Positions 48,162-55,954 of a DNA stretch of 64,000 bases are shown here, piece after piece. Source of the stretch: Janibacter sp. CX7. GTDB taxonomy: Bacteria; Actinomycetota; Actinomycetes; Actinomycetales; Dermatophilaceae. Within the stretch, counting starts at the first letter, position 1, and each line of letters starts with the position of its first letter. Under the pieces are notes generated by a model. The model was not told the origin of the DNA and searched no databases. It worked only from the letters and a program-made list of their open reading frames with translations. The stretch is from contig NZ_CP101464.1 in NCBI RefSeq assembly GCF_024362365.1, positions 620,001 to 684,000 on the forward strand, written 5' to 3'. The translations under genes and the position numbers were made by a program.

Positions 48162-49094
48162 TCAGTCGTTGGCGTGCAGCGCGTCGTTGAGCGCGATGCC
48201 GTGGCCGGTGCGGTCACGTGCCTCGACGGTGCCGGTCACGGAGTTGCGCACGAAGAGCAGCCCGCTGCGGCCGGAGAGCTCGGCGGCCTTGACGACGGCG
48301 CCGTCGGGCAGGGTGACCTTGGTGCCGGCGGTGACGTAGAGCCCGGCCTCGACGACGCAGTCGTCGCCCAGGGCGATGCCGACGCCGGCCTCGGCGCCGA
48401 CGAGGCAGCGCTCGCCGATGGAGACGCGCTCGGTGCCGCCGCCGGAGAGAGTGCCCATCGTCGACGCGCCGCCGCCGATGTCGGAGCCGTCGCCGACGAC
48501 GACGCCCTGGCTGATCCGGCCCTCGACCATCGAGGTGCCGAGGGTGCCGGCGTTGAAGTTGACGAAGCCCTCGTGCATGACGGTGGTGCCGGAGGCGAGG
48601 TGGGCGCCCAGGCGCACCCGGTCGGCGTCGCCGATGCGCACGCCGGAGGGGGTCACGTAGTCGGTGAGGCGGGGGAACTTGTCGATGCTCGTCACCTGGA
48701 CCGGGCCGCGGGCGCGCAGCCGGGCGCGGGTGGTCTCGAAGCCCTCGACCGCGCACGGGCCGTGGTTGGTCCACACGACATTGCTCAGCTGGCCGAAGAG
48801 GCCGTCGAGGTTGATCGAGTTGGGCTGGACGAGCCGGTGCGAGAGCAGGTGCAGCCGCAGGTAGGCGTCGGAGGCGCCCTCGGGGGCGGCGTCGAGGTCG
48901 ATGGCGACGGTGACGACCTCGGTGCGCACGCCGCGCGCCTCGTCGTCGCCGGCCAGCGCGAGCAGCTCCTCGGGGACCCGGGTGGCCTCGGGGGCCTCGC
49001 CGAGCGCCGGCTCGGGGTACCAGGTGTCGAGGACCGTGCCCTCGGTCGTCACGGTGGCCACTCCGTGGCCCCAGGCTGCGCGCGTCGTCGTCAT
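48162..49094 (-). CDS. dapD: Tetrahydrodipicolinate N-succinyltransferase DapD (actinobacterial type)
   Basis: A 310-residue left-handed beta-helix enzyme that succinylates tetrahydrodipicolinate in lysine/meso-DAP synthesis. [20 protein letters not shown] at the N-terminus, [15 protein letters not shown] and the glycine-rich hexapeptide repeats ([28 protein letters not shown]) identify the actinobacterial family. TAGGAT (49107-49102) lies 7 nt before the ATG, predicting a leaderless transcript. dapE starts 1.2 kb away on the other strand, with a DUF559 element between them. Confidence 0.94.
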   Translation of the reverse strand: MTTTRAAWGHGVATVTTEGTVLDTWYPEPALGEAPEATRVPEELLALAGDDEARGVRTEVVTVAIDLDAAPEGASDAYLRLHLLSHRLVQPNSINLDGLFGQLSNVVWTNHGPCAVEGFETTRARLRARGPVQVTSIDKFPRLTDYVTPSGVRIGDADRVRLGAHLASGTTVMHEGFVNFNAGTLGTSMVEGRISQGVVVGDGSDIGGGASTMGTLSGGGTERVSIGERCLVGAEAGVGIALGDDCVVEAGLYVTAGTKVTLPDGAVVKAAELSGRSGLLFVRNSVTGTVEARDRTGHGIALNDALHAND

Positions 49095-49140
49095 GGGCCA
49101 GATCCTACGAAACGGCGGCCCCGTCCCGCGATCTCGCCCG

Positions 49141-49220
49141 CCCCCACAAACTGTGGCTGACCGCAGTTTGGATGATCAGCCACACGACGTGCTGTGGCCC
49201 ACCCTACGAACTGTGGCCGA
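49141..49220. repeat. Palindromic repeat flanking the DUF559 gene (left copy)
   Basis: The sequence opens CCCCCACAAACTGTGGCTG and contains a hairpin core whose loop CGACGTGC (49185-49192) is closed by GCCACA/TGTGGC. It also holds degenerate sub-repeats of the form RAACTGTGGCYGAC. The first 19 bases recur exactly, inverted, at the outer edge of the right copy (50221-50305), and 27 of 30 bases around the core match the right copy in direct orientation. It ends next to the stop codon of the DUF559 gene. Confidence 0.85.
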
Positions 49221-49221
49221 C

Positions 49222-50130
49222 TCATGCGGCTGCTGTCAGCGCCGCGACGACCAGGCGACGTACCCGCGCCGGGTCGTGCAGGTCCGACCACATGAGCCGG
49301 ACGACGACGTACCCGCGGCGACGGAGATCGTCCTCCCGGCGCTTCTCGGCGACGATGGCTTGGCGGTCGTCGTACTTGACGGCGCCGTCGAACTCGACGA
49401 TCACCCGGGTTCCGGTCACGAGGAAGTCCACGCGATACGGCCCGATCCAGACCTGGGGTTCGAGTGAGTACCCCAGATCGCGCATCACCCGGGCCGTCAG
49501 GGTCTTACCCGGTGACTCGTGGCGACCGTCGACATCGGCCAGTGCCCGCCGGACGGCGGCCGCCCCAGGGGTTCCGAGCGGCAGGTCAGCGGCGGCGACC
49601 TCGATCTCGGTCGACGTCACGAGGCCGCGCCGCACGGCGGCATCCGCCGCGGCGAGGGCGGCGCGGGGAGTGCAGGTCACCCCGGTGTGGGTCAGCGCCA
49701 CGGCGACGGGAGCGCAGGCCAGCGGCGTGTCGACGAAGGGAGGTCGTGTCGCCGCGCGCAGCCCACCCGCGCACCCCCAGACGGTGTAGTCGTGGCTTCG
49801 TCTGGTCGCGTGCCCGCGGCCACGGACGAGGTGCACGCGATCGAGGTCGGTGTCGAGGATCGGCAGGTCGTGGAGGACCAGCGCCGACTGGGCGGTGGCG
49901 CCCGCGGGCTGGCGCAGTCGCCGGATGATCGCCACGGTCCTCAGCAGATGGGTCTGGGCAGCGTCGACGGTGTGGATGGTCGACCACATGCCACGGGTGA
50001 GATGGGTGAGCAGGCCAACCTTCGCCAGGGCCACCAGGCGGAGTCGTGGGATGCCATGGCGCTCCGCGTCAGCGCTCGAGAAGACACCGTTGACCGACGC
50101 CTGACGCAGCAGCTCGACCTCGTCCTCCAT
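49222..50130 (-). CDS. AbiEi-like / DUF559 (Vsr-type endonuclease fold) protein
   Basis: 302 residues. The N-terminal 60 or so residues (NGVFSSADAERHGIPRLRLVALAKVGLLTHLTRG) resemble the winged-helix AbiEi-type antitoxin domain. The C-terminal 100 form a DUF559 domain related to Vsr/PD-(D/E)xK nucleases: ESPGKT (205-210), VDF (Asp235), VEFDGAVKY (Glu246, Asp248, Lys252) and GYVVVRLMWSDL. No toxin gene is adjacent. The gene sits alone between dapD and dapE, bracketed by related palindromic repeats, and uses more rare codons and slightly more A/T than its neighbours. A mobile or repeat-associated nuclease is one reading; its true role is unknown. Confidence 0.8.
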   Translation of the reverse strand: MEDEVELLRQASVNGVFSSADAERHGIPRLRLVALAKVGLLTHLTRGMWSTIHTVDAAQTHLLRTVAIIRRLRQPAGATAQSALVLHDLPILDTDLDRVHLVRGRGHATRRSHDYTVWGCAGGLRAATRPPFVDTPLACAPVAVALTHTGVTCTPRAALAAADAAVRRGLVTSTEIEVAAADLPLGTPGAAAVRRALADVDGRHESPGKTLTARVMRDLGYSLEPQVWIGPYRVDFLVTGTRVIVEFDGAVKYDDRQAIVAEKRREDDLRRRGYVVVRLMWSDLHDPARVRRLVVAALTAAA

Positions 50131-50220
50131 GGCTGGAGTCTGGCGTCCGCGACACGCCTCGCCGCGGGCTTTTCCACAGCGGGCCCGCCCAAGGTGGCGG
50201 CACCCCCCTTCGTCCGGCTC

Positions 50221-50305
50221 CAGCCAGCCGCACCTTGGATGGTCAGCCGCACGACGTGCTGTGGCCGACCATCCAAGCTGTGGCCAGCCACAGTTTGTGG
50301 GGGAG
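50221..50305. repeat. Palindromic repeat flanking the DUF559 gene (right copy)
   Basis: An imperfect hairpin: CTTGGATGGTCAGCCGCA (50234-50251) pairs with TGTGGCCGACCATCCAAG (50260-50277), 16 of 18 canonical pairs, around the loop CGACGTGC, which is identical to the left copy. The outer end, read inward on the minus strand, is CCCCCACAAACTGTGGCTG, the exact inverse of the left end. It lies between the DUF559 gene start and the dapE promoter. Confidence 0.87.
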
Positions 50306-50333
50306 GGGGCGTGAGCGGTCGTAGGGTGGCGGC

Positions 50334-51410
50334 ATGCCGAGCCTGGACCTGACCGCGGACGTCGTGACCCTCACCCAGCAGCTGTGCGACATCGAGTCGG
50401 TGAGCCACGAGGAGGAGACGATCGCCGACGCGATCGAGGCGGCGCTGCGCCCCCTTCGTCATCTCGAGGTGGTCCGCCGGGGCAACACGGTCATCGCCCG
50501 CACCCACCTCGGCCGCGACGAGCGGGTCGTCCTCGCGGGCCACATCGACACCGTGCCGCTCACGAGCGACCCCGCCAACCTGCCGACCCGGCGCGAGCAG
50601 GTCGGCGGCCAGGACGTCCTCTGGGGGCGCGGGACCGTCGACATGAAGGGCGGGGTCGCCGTCCAGCTCAAGGCCGCGCTGCTCGAGGAGCCGAGCCGCG
50701 ACATCACCTTCCTCTTCTACGAGGCCGAGGAGGTCGACGCGGTCTACAACGGCCTGCAGCTGCTCGCCGACTCCGACCCCGACCTGCTGGCGGCCGACTT
50801 CGCGGTCCTGCTCGAGCCGACGAATGCTGCCGTCGAGGGCGGGTGCAAGGGCACGATGCGCGTCGAGGTGATCACGAAGGGGATCGCCGCGCACTCGGCC
50901 CGGCCGTGGAACGGCCACAACGCCATCCACGACGCCCACGAGGTCCTCGCCGCCCTCGCCGCCCACGAGGAGCAGACCGTCACCGTCGACGGACTCGACT
51001 ACCACGAGGCCCTGCAGGCCGTCGGCATCACCGGCGGCATCGCGGGCAATGTCATCCCCGACAGCTGCAGCGTCCTCATCAACTACCGCTTCTCCCCGGA
51101 CAAGGACACCGAGGCGGCGCTCGCCTACGTCCAGACCGTCCTGCCCGGCCGCGAGCTGCACCTGCGCGACGTCGCCGAGGGGGCCAGGCCCGGGCTGGAC
51201 CTGCCTGCAGCGCAGGCCTTCGTCGCCGCGCTCGACGTGCCCGTCGGGCCCAAGGAGGGCTGGACCGACGTCGCGCGCTTCTCCGCGCTCGGCATCCCGG
51301 CGGTCAACTTCGGCCCCGGGGACCCCAACCTCGCCCACCACGACGAGGAACGCTGCCCGGTCGAGCAGATCGAGACCGCGGAGGCGGCCGTCCTGCGGTG
51401 GCTCGCGTAG
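50334..51410 (+). CDS. dapE: Succinyl-diaminopimelate desuccinylase DapE
   Basis: A 358-residue M20 metallopeptidase-family enzyme releasing LL-diaminopimelate. The zinc-ligand motifs are VVLAGHIDTVP, GRGTVDMKGG and YEAEEVD, and HH near the C-terminus (NLAHHDEERC) supplies the last ligand. TAGGGT (50322-50327) is 6 nt before the ATG, predicting a leaderless mRNA whose promoter lies at the outer edge of the DUF559 element. Its TAG stop forms the -10 of the next gene. Confidence 0.93.
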   Translation: MPSLDLTADVVTLTQQLCDIESVSHEEETIADAIEAALRPLRHLEVVRRGNTVIARTHLGRDERVVLAGHIDTVPLTSDPANLPTRREQVGGQDVLWGRGTVDMKGGVAVQLKAALLEEPSRDITFLFYEAEEVDAVYNGLQLLADSDPDLLAADFAVLLEPTNAAVEGGCKGTMRVEVITKGIAAHSARPWNGHNAIHDAHEVLAALAAHEEQTVTVDGLDYHEALQAVGITGGIAGNVIPDSCSVLINYRFSPDKDTEAALAYVQTVLPGRELHLRDVAEGARPGLDLPAAQAFVAALDVPVGPKEGWTDVARFSALGIPAVNFGPGDPNLAHHDEERCPVEQIETAEAAVLRWLA

Positions 51411-51420
51411 GGTCGCTGAC

Positions 51421-52203
51421 GTGACTGATCAGGGGAAGCAGCCGGCGTCCGACCGCTGGTACCACAAGGGCCCGGTCCTCATGCGCGGCCGCCAGGTGCC
51501 CAAGTCCACGACCGACCAGCGACTGCTCGACGACCGCGGCCACGCCGACTGGCTGCACACCGACCCGTGGCGGGTGCTGCGGATCCAGGCGGAGTTCGTC
51601 GAAGGCTTCGGTGCGCTCGCCGAGCTCGGGCCGGCCGTGAGCATCTTCGGCAGCGCCCGCACCCCCGTGGACTCGCCGCGCTACGCCCAGGGCATCGAGC
51701 TCGGCCGCCTCGTCGCCGAGGCCGGCTACGCCGTCATCACCGGCGGCGGTCCGGGCGCCATGGAGGCGGCCAACCGTGGGGCCAGGGAGGCCGGCGGCAC
51801 GAGCGTCGGCCTGGGGATCGAGCTGCCCTTCGAGGCGGGTCTGAACCCCTACTGCGACCTCGGCATCAACTTCCGCTACTTCTTCGCCCGCAAGACGATG
51901 TTCGTCAAGTACAGCGAGGGCTTCGTCGTCCTGCCCGGAGGCTTCGGCACGCTCGACGAGGTCTTCGAGGCGGTCACCCTCGCCCAGACGGGCAAGGTGA
52001 CGAGCTTCCCGATCGTGCTCGTCGGCGTCGACTACTGGCAGGGCCTCATCGACTGGCTGCGCGACTCGGTCCTCGAGGGCGGCATGATCAGCCCCGAGGA
52101 CATCGACCGGCTCTTCGTCACCGACGACCTCGTCGAGGCGGTCGAGTACCTGCGGACCGCGTCCGACCGGGTGCGCCCCGCCGCGACGAAGCAGCCGGAG
52201 TAG
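51421..52203 (+). CDS. LOG-family (TIGR00730) Rossmann-fold protein
   Basis: A 260-residue protein with VITGGGPGAMEAANRGA and the LOG signature VLPGGFGTLDEVFE. LOG proteins hydrolyse nucleoside 5'-monophosphates to free bases, including cytokinin-type ribotides; the mycobacterial homologue near dapE is Rv1205. It begins with about 60 residues (YHKGPVLMRGRQVPK) typical of the long type. The GTG at 51421 lies 7 nt after TAGGGT (51408-51413), in which TAG is the dapE stop codon. Followed at 3 bp by the DivIVA-like gene. Confidence 0.88.
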   Translation: MTDQGKQPASDRWYHKGPVLMRGRQVPKSTTDQRLLDDRGHADWLHTDPWRVLRIQAEFVEGFGALAELGPAVSIFGSARTPVDSPRYAQGIELGRLVAEAGYAVITGGGPGAMEAANRGAREAGGTSVGLGIELPFEAGLNPYCDLGINFRYFFARKTMFVKYSEGFVVLPGGFGTLDEVFEAVTLAQTGKVTSFPIVLVGVDYWQGLIDWLRDSVLEGGMISPEDIDRLFVTDDLVEAVEYLRTASDRVRPAATKQPE

Positions 52204-52206
52204 ACC

Positions 52207-52533
52207 GTGGTCTGGATCTTCTTCGTCCTCGTCGCACTGCTCGTCGTCGTCGCCGTCGCCGCCGCGGTCACCGGCCGGATCACCACCGACCCGATGGCCG
52301 AGCCGGTGGCCTCCGCGCCGCACCACGGGCTCCCGGAGTCGGACTTCGCCGCGAGCGACGTCGACGCCGTCCGCTTCGACACCGCGCTCCGCGGATACCG
52401 GATGGACCAGGTCGACGAGGTGCTCGACCGGCTGCAGCAGCGCCTCGCCGAGCTCGAGTCGGCTGCCCGGGACACGTCGGCCGTCCCGGACATGTCGGCC
52501 GCCCGAGACGATGTCGGTCCGCGCGAGGGTTGA
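52207..52533 (+). CDS. DivIVA-domain membrane protein
   Basis: A 108-residue protein: one N-terminal helix (about residues 3-24), a linker, then the short DivIVA motif DAVRFDTALRGYRMDQVDEVLDRLQQRLAELE, which forms a coiled coil. DivIVA-type motifs bind curved membranes at poles and septa in actinobacteria. The GTG start follows the LOG gene at 3 bp. Its end overlaps the mannosyltransferase gene by 23 bases. Confidence 0.82.
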   Translation: MVWIFFVLVALLVVVAVAAAVTGRITTDPMAEPVASAPHHGLPESDFAASDVDAVRFDTALRGYRMDQVDEVLDRLQQRLAELESAARDTSAVPDMSAARDDVGPREG

Positions 52534-53761
52534 CGCGTGGGTTGACGAGGCGGTCGCCCGACCGATCCGCTCCCTCCTCGTCGTCTACGCCCTCTCCCGG
52601 GTCGTCGCGGTCCTCGCGATCTGGGTCGCCGCCCGCTACTACCAGTCCCCGGCCGGCGTGGGGCACCTCGATCCCGGCCTGCCCGACATGTTCGGCCTCT
52701 GGGACACGCAGTGGTACCGCAGGATCGTCACCGAGGGCTACCCGATCCCCCTGCCCGCCGACCCCGAGACCGGCGAGATCACCTACAGCGCCTGGGCCTT
52801 CTTCCCGCTCTTCCCGGGCCTGGTGCGCCTCGTCATGGCGACGGGCATCGGCTTCACCGCCTCCGCGGTCGTGCTCAACCTCGTGCTCGGTGCCGCCGCG
52901 ACCGTCCTCGTGTGGAAGGTCCTCAGCTTCTCCGGCCACGCGGCGGCCCAGCCGGCCCGCGAGCGGCTCGCCTTCGTCGCCGCCGCCCTGTGGTGCTTCT
53001 ACCCGGCAACCGGCGTCATGGTCATCCCCTACACCGAGGCGCTCGCCGCCGTCCTCATCGCCGGCGCCCTGCTGCTGCTCATGCGCGGCAACTACCTCGG
53101 CGTCGCGGGCATCGCCCTCCTCCTCGGCTTCACCCGGGGCGTCGCCGCCCCGCTCGGCCTGGCCGTGCTCGCCCACCTGTGGCTGCGCTGGCGGCAGGAG
53201 CGCGAGGCGGGGGTCGCCCCCTTCGCCCACGACCGCCTGCGGATCGCCGTCATGGTCCTCGCCACCGGGGTGTCCGGCATCGCCTGGCCGCTCACCGTCG
53301 GCTACCTGTCGGGACTGCCCGATGCCTTCTTCCGGGTGCAGGCGGCGTGGGGCCAGCGCCCCGACGAGGGGCCCTTCGTCCTGTGGTTCAGCTGGGCGTG
53401 GGAGCAGCGCGGGCTCTTCGCCGTCGTCGTCATGGTGGCGCTCGTCGGTACCTACCTCGCGCTCGTCCTCGGCCGCCACGGTCAGTGGATCCCGCTCGAG
53501 GTGCGCATGTGGGCGCTCGTCTACCCGATGTACCTCTTCGCGGTCGTGCGGCCGATCACGAGCATGTGGCGCTTCCTGCTCCTCGACTTCCCGCTCGCCG
53601 CGCTCCTCGCGTCGGTCGTCATGCGCACCTCGAGCGGCGGTCGGATCGTCGAGCACTGGCGTCGCAGGGCCGCCGTCGTCGTGCTCGTCCTCGTCGGTGG
53701 GATCTTCGCCTGGTCGTGCGGACTGCTGCCCTACGTGCCCTGGCACGTCACTCCTCCGTGA
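52511..53761 (+). CDS. PIG-V-like mannosyltransferase family membrane protein
   Basis: A 416-residue polytopic protein with about nine to ten helices. The first luminal loop has GLWDTQWYRRIVTEGYP, an acidic/aromatic pattern shared with PIG-V and other GT-C polyprenyl-phosphomannose-dependent transferases, followed by WAFFPLFPGLVR. It probably adds mannose to a lipid or glycan on the outer face of the membrane; whether it works in phosphatidylinositol mannoside synthesis, which the LpqW-like protein may influence, is speculation. The ATG at 52511 lies inside the DivIVA-like gene. Confidence 0.78.
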   Translation: MSVRARVDAWVDEAVARPIRSLLVVYALSRVVAVLAIWVAARYYQSPAGVGHLDPGLPDMFGLWDTQWYRRIVTEGYPIPLPADPETGEITYSAWAFFPLFPGLVRLVMATGIGFTASAVVLNLVLGAAATVLVWKVLSFSGHAAAQPARERLAFVAAALWCFYPATGVMVIPYTEALAAVLIAGALLLLMRGNYLGVAGIALLLGFTRGVAAPLGLAVLAHLWLRWRQEREAGVAPFAHDRLRIAVMVLATGVSGIAWPLTVGYLSGLPDAFFRVQAAWGQRPDEGPFVLWFSWAWEQRGLFAVVVMVALVGTYLALVLGRHGQWIPLEVRMWALVYPMYLFAVVRPITSMWRFLLLDFPLAALLASVVMRTSSGGRIVEHWRRRAAVVVLVLVGGIFAWSCGLLPYVPWHVTPP

Positions 53762-53796
53762 CCGGCGGCGATTAGGCCGAGCGCGCACGGGAGGTG

Positions 53797-53802
53797 GATA
53801 AT
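53797..53802 (+). promoter_or_regulatory. Possible -10 element for the DUF3117 gene
   Basis: GATAAT in an otherwise GC-rich 114-bp spacer resembles a vegetative -10 box and lies 74 bp before the next start codon. No convincing -35 is seen. Confidence 0.35.
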
Positions 53803-53875
53803 GGAGCCCAGCGTCGGCGCGACTGCGCCGCCCGGTCGGTGAGGCTCCGTCCGGTGTTGATCGAAGGGAACGCAC

Positions 53876-54052
53876 ATGGCGGCAATGAAGCCACGCACGG
53901 GGGATGGTCCTCTCGAGGTCGTCAAGGAGGGTCGTGGCATCGTCCTGCGGATGCCCCTCGAGGGCGGTGGTCGTCTCGTCGTCGAGATGAAGCCCGACGA
54001 GGTCCTCGCCCTCGGTGAGGCCATCGACAACTGCGAGGGCCTGCAGAAGTAA
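53876..54052 (+). CDS. DUF3117 small conserved actinobacterial protein
   Basis: A 58-residue protein translated from the ATG at 53876: it contains MKPRTGDGPLEVVKEGRGIV and EMKPDEVLALGEAIDNCEGL. This is the near-invariant DUF3117 family restricted to actinobacteria; the M. tuberculosis member is Rv1211, which has been described as calmodulin-like. GAAGGGA lies 6 nt before the start. It is a single-gene unit closed by a strong hairpin terminator. Function unknown. Confidence 0.9.
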   Translation: MAAMKPRTGDGPLEVVKEGRGIVLRMPLEGGGRLVVEMKPDEVLALGEAIDNCEGLQK

Positions 54053-54064
54053 GCCCCGTACGAG

Positions 54065-54095
54065 AGCCCCCGGACACCTGCGTCCGGGGGCTTCG
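54065..54095 (+). terminator. Intrinsic terminator after the DUF3117 gene
   Basis: AGCCCCCGGAC (54065-54075) and GTCCGGGGGCT (54082-54092) form a perfect 11-bp stem with a 6-nt loop, followed by TCGTCGT, a weak T-containing tail. It begins 12 bp after the stop codon. Confidence 0.8.
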
Positions 54096-54194
54096 TCGTG
54101 CTCGGATGGTGACACGGGACTGTCAGTCGTGGGTGCGAGTGGTTACCGTGCCGAGACCACTGTCGACCTCGACCGAGGCCCACGAGAGGACTGC

Positions 54195-54551
54195 ATGAAC
54201 GCTGGATACGGACTCGCCGTCCGCTGGTCGCTGACCGAGGCGTCAGGCGATGTCGCGGAGCAGCTGCGGGAGTACGTCGTCGGTACCTCGATGGCCAACT
54301 TCATGTTTCTCGACGGCCTGGCCTTCAAGACCTGGCGCATGCGCGAGGGGGAGTGGTTCGAGGGCACCTACGTCTTCGACGCCGCGAAGGACCGAGACGA
54401 CTTCTGCGAGGAGTTCACGGCGACGGCGACGGAGTCGGCCGGTTCGCGGATCATCGGCTCCGCGCCGATCGAGATCACGCCCTTCGAGGTCGTCGCCATC
54501 GCCGAGGGCCCGGCGCAGTTCCGCCGCGGCCCCGGACCCGGCTCGGTCTGA
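54195..54551 (+). CDS. Small conserved protein, dimeric alpha+beta barrel-like
   Basis: A 118-residue cytoplasmic protein. Its layout (strand-helix-strand-strand-helix-strand; AVRWSLTEASGDVAEQLREYV, FKTWRMREGEWFEGTYVFD, RDDFCEEFTA) suggests a ferredoxin-like dimeric barrel of the YdhR monooxygenase type, but no catalytic residue can be assigned. GAGAGGA lies 4-5 nt before the ATG. Single-gene unit, convergent with the O-methyltransferase gene. Confidence 0.6.
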   Translation: MNAGYGLAVRWSLTEASGDVAEQLREYVVGTSMANFMFLDGLAFKTWRMREGEWFEGTYVFDAAKDRDDFCEEFTATATESAGSRIIGSAPIEITPFEVVAIAEGPAQFRRGPGPGSV

Positions 54552-54592
54552 CCGAGCCGCCGGGCGGCCGTTGGCGCGGCCCGAGCCGGCAC

Positions 54593-55225
54593 CTACCGCT
54601 TGACGGCGGCGATCATGCCGTCACCGACCGGCAGCAGGCTCATGACGAGCCGCTCGTCGTCACGCAGCTGCTTGCCCAGGTCGCGCAGCAGCACGGTCGT
54701 CGCGTCCCGCGCCGCGGGGTCGGCGACCTTGTCGTGCCAGAGCATGTTGTCCATCGCGAGCACGCCGCCGGGGCGCAGCAGCCGGATCGCGTGCTCGACG
54801 TACTGCGGGTAGCCCTCCTTGTCGGCGTCGATGTGGACGAGGTCGTAGGACGAGTCGTTCATCCGCGGCAGGACGTCGACGGCGCGGCCGGTGATGACCC
54901 GGGTGCGCTGCGGGGCGATGCCCGCGGCCGCGAAGGAGCGCTTCGCGCGCAGCGCGTGCTCCGGCTCGATCTCGATCGTCGTCAGCACGCCGTCGGCGGG
55001 CATGCCGGCGAGCAGCCACAGGCCCGAGGTGCCGGCCCCGGTCCCGACCTCGACGACGTGGCGGGCACCGCTGGCTGCCGCGAGCAGACGAAGGGCGGCG
55101 CCTCCGCCCGTACCGATCGGCACCGCCCCGAGCTCGGTCCCGGTGCGACGTGCGGCCTCGAAGCTCTCGTCCTCGGGGACGAACTGCTCGGCGTAGGCAT
55201 GGCTGTTGAGCTGGGCGGCGGTCAT
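54593..55225 (-). CDS. O-methyltransferase (class I SAM-dependent)
   Basis: A 210-residue catechol-OMT-like enzyme: SAM-binding VVEVGTGAGTSGLWLLAG, YDLVHIDADKEGYPQYVEHA and GGVLAMDNMLWHDKVAD, the last containing the metal-binding Asp-Asn pair of this cation-dependent family. The M. tuberculosis homologue (Rv1220c) also stands divergent from sigE. Substrate unknown. TAGGGT (55239-55234) lies 8 nt before the ATG, a probable leaderless start. Confidence 0.88.
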   Translation of the reverse strand: MTAAQLNSHAYAEQFVPEDESFEAARRTGTELGAVPIGTGGGAALRLLAAASGARHVVEVGTGAGTSGLWLLAGMPADGVLTTIEIEPEHALRAKRSFAAAGIAPQRTRVITGRAVDVLPRMNDSSYDLVHIDADKEGYPQYVEHAIRLLRPGGVLAMDNMLWHDKVADPAARDATTVLLRDLGKQLRDDERLVMSLLPVGDGMIAAVKR

Positions 55226-55291
55226 GGGAGTCCACCCTAGTGGCGCGCTGGATCACAGACTTCCCTCAGGTTGACGCGTGAGCATTGAGGG

Positions 55292-55918
55292 GTGACCAGC
55301 AACACCGACGTCCGCGACCTCGAGGGGCAGGAGTGGGTCCCCCCGACCTGGGCGGAGATCGTCGAGGAGCACAGCGCCCGCGTCTACCGGCTCGCCTACC
55401 GACTGACCGGCGACGTCCACGACGCCGAGGACCTCACCCACGACGTCTTCGTGCGCGTCTTCCGCTCCCTCGACGGCTACACGCCGGGCACCTTCGAGGG
55501 GTGGCTGCACCGGATCACCACCAACCTCTTCCTCGACCGCGCCCGCCGCAAGCAGCGCATCCGCTTCGACGCGCTGACCGACGAGTTCGCCGCACTGCTG
55601 CACAGCGGCTCGCCGACCCCCGAGCAGGTCGTCCTCGACCACCACCTCGACGCCGACATCCAGCGGGCGCTCGACGCCCTGCCGCCGCAGTTCCGCGCGG
55701 CGGTCGTCCTGTGCGACATCGAGGGGTTGACCTACGAAGAGGTCGCCGAGGCCCTCGACATCAAGCTCGGCACCGTCCGCTCCCGCATCCACCGCGGCCG
55801 CTCGCTCCTGCGCGAGAGCCTGAGCCACCGCGCTCCCACCCCGTCGACCCGCACCGAGAGCCGTCGCCGCGGCGGCTCCGGCTTCCCGCTGGCCCGCCCG
55901 GTCACCGGCACCCTCTGA
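55292..55918 (+). CDS. sigE: ECF RNA polymerase sigma factor, SigE-like
   Basis: A 208-residue group 4 sigma factor: region 2 with [20 protein letters not shown] and [19 protein letters not shown], and region 4 with [45 protein letters not shown]. Its position before htrA and tatB and beside the O-methyltransferase gene matches mycobacterial sigE, an envelope-stress regulator. A GTG start at 55292 is used. The anti-sigma gene rseA that follows sigE in mycobacteria is missing: only 36 bp separate sigE from htrA. Confidence 0.9.
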   Translation: MTSNTDVRDLEGQEWVPPTWAEIVEEHSARVYRLAYRLTGDVHDAEDLTHDVFVRVFRSLDGYTPGTFEGWLHRITTNLFLDRARRKQRIRFDALTDEFAALLHSGSPTPEQVVLDHHLDADIQRALDALPPQFRAAVVLCDIEGLTYEEVAEALDIKLGTVRSRIHRGRSLLRESLSHRAPTPSTRTESRRRGGSGFPLARPVTGTL

Positions 55919-55954
55919 GGTCGGCACCGTCCCGACAAGGCATGATCTACAGCC

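Noticed and set aside
48161..48217. Longer start (ATG 48217) for the lysozyme-like protein
   Set aside because: The extra residues are a Thr/Arg-rich shadow of dapD; the GTG one base after the dapD stop is more natural.
49222..50130. Complete AbiE toxin-antitoxin module
   Set aside because: Only an AbiEi-like N-terminal domain is seen and it is fused to DUF559; no AbiEii nucleotidyltransferase toxin gene lies on either side.
49137..50310. Classical insertion sequence with target-site duplication
   Set aside because: No transposase is encoded and I could not find a matching direct repeat just outside the two palindromes; called a repeat-flanked element instead.
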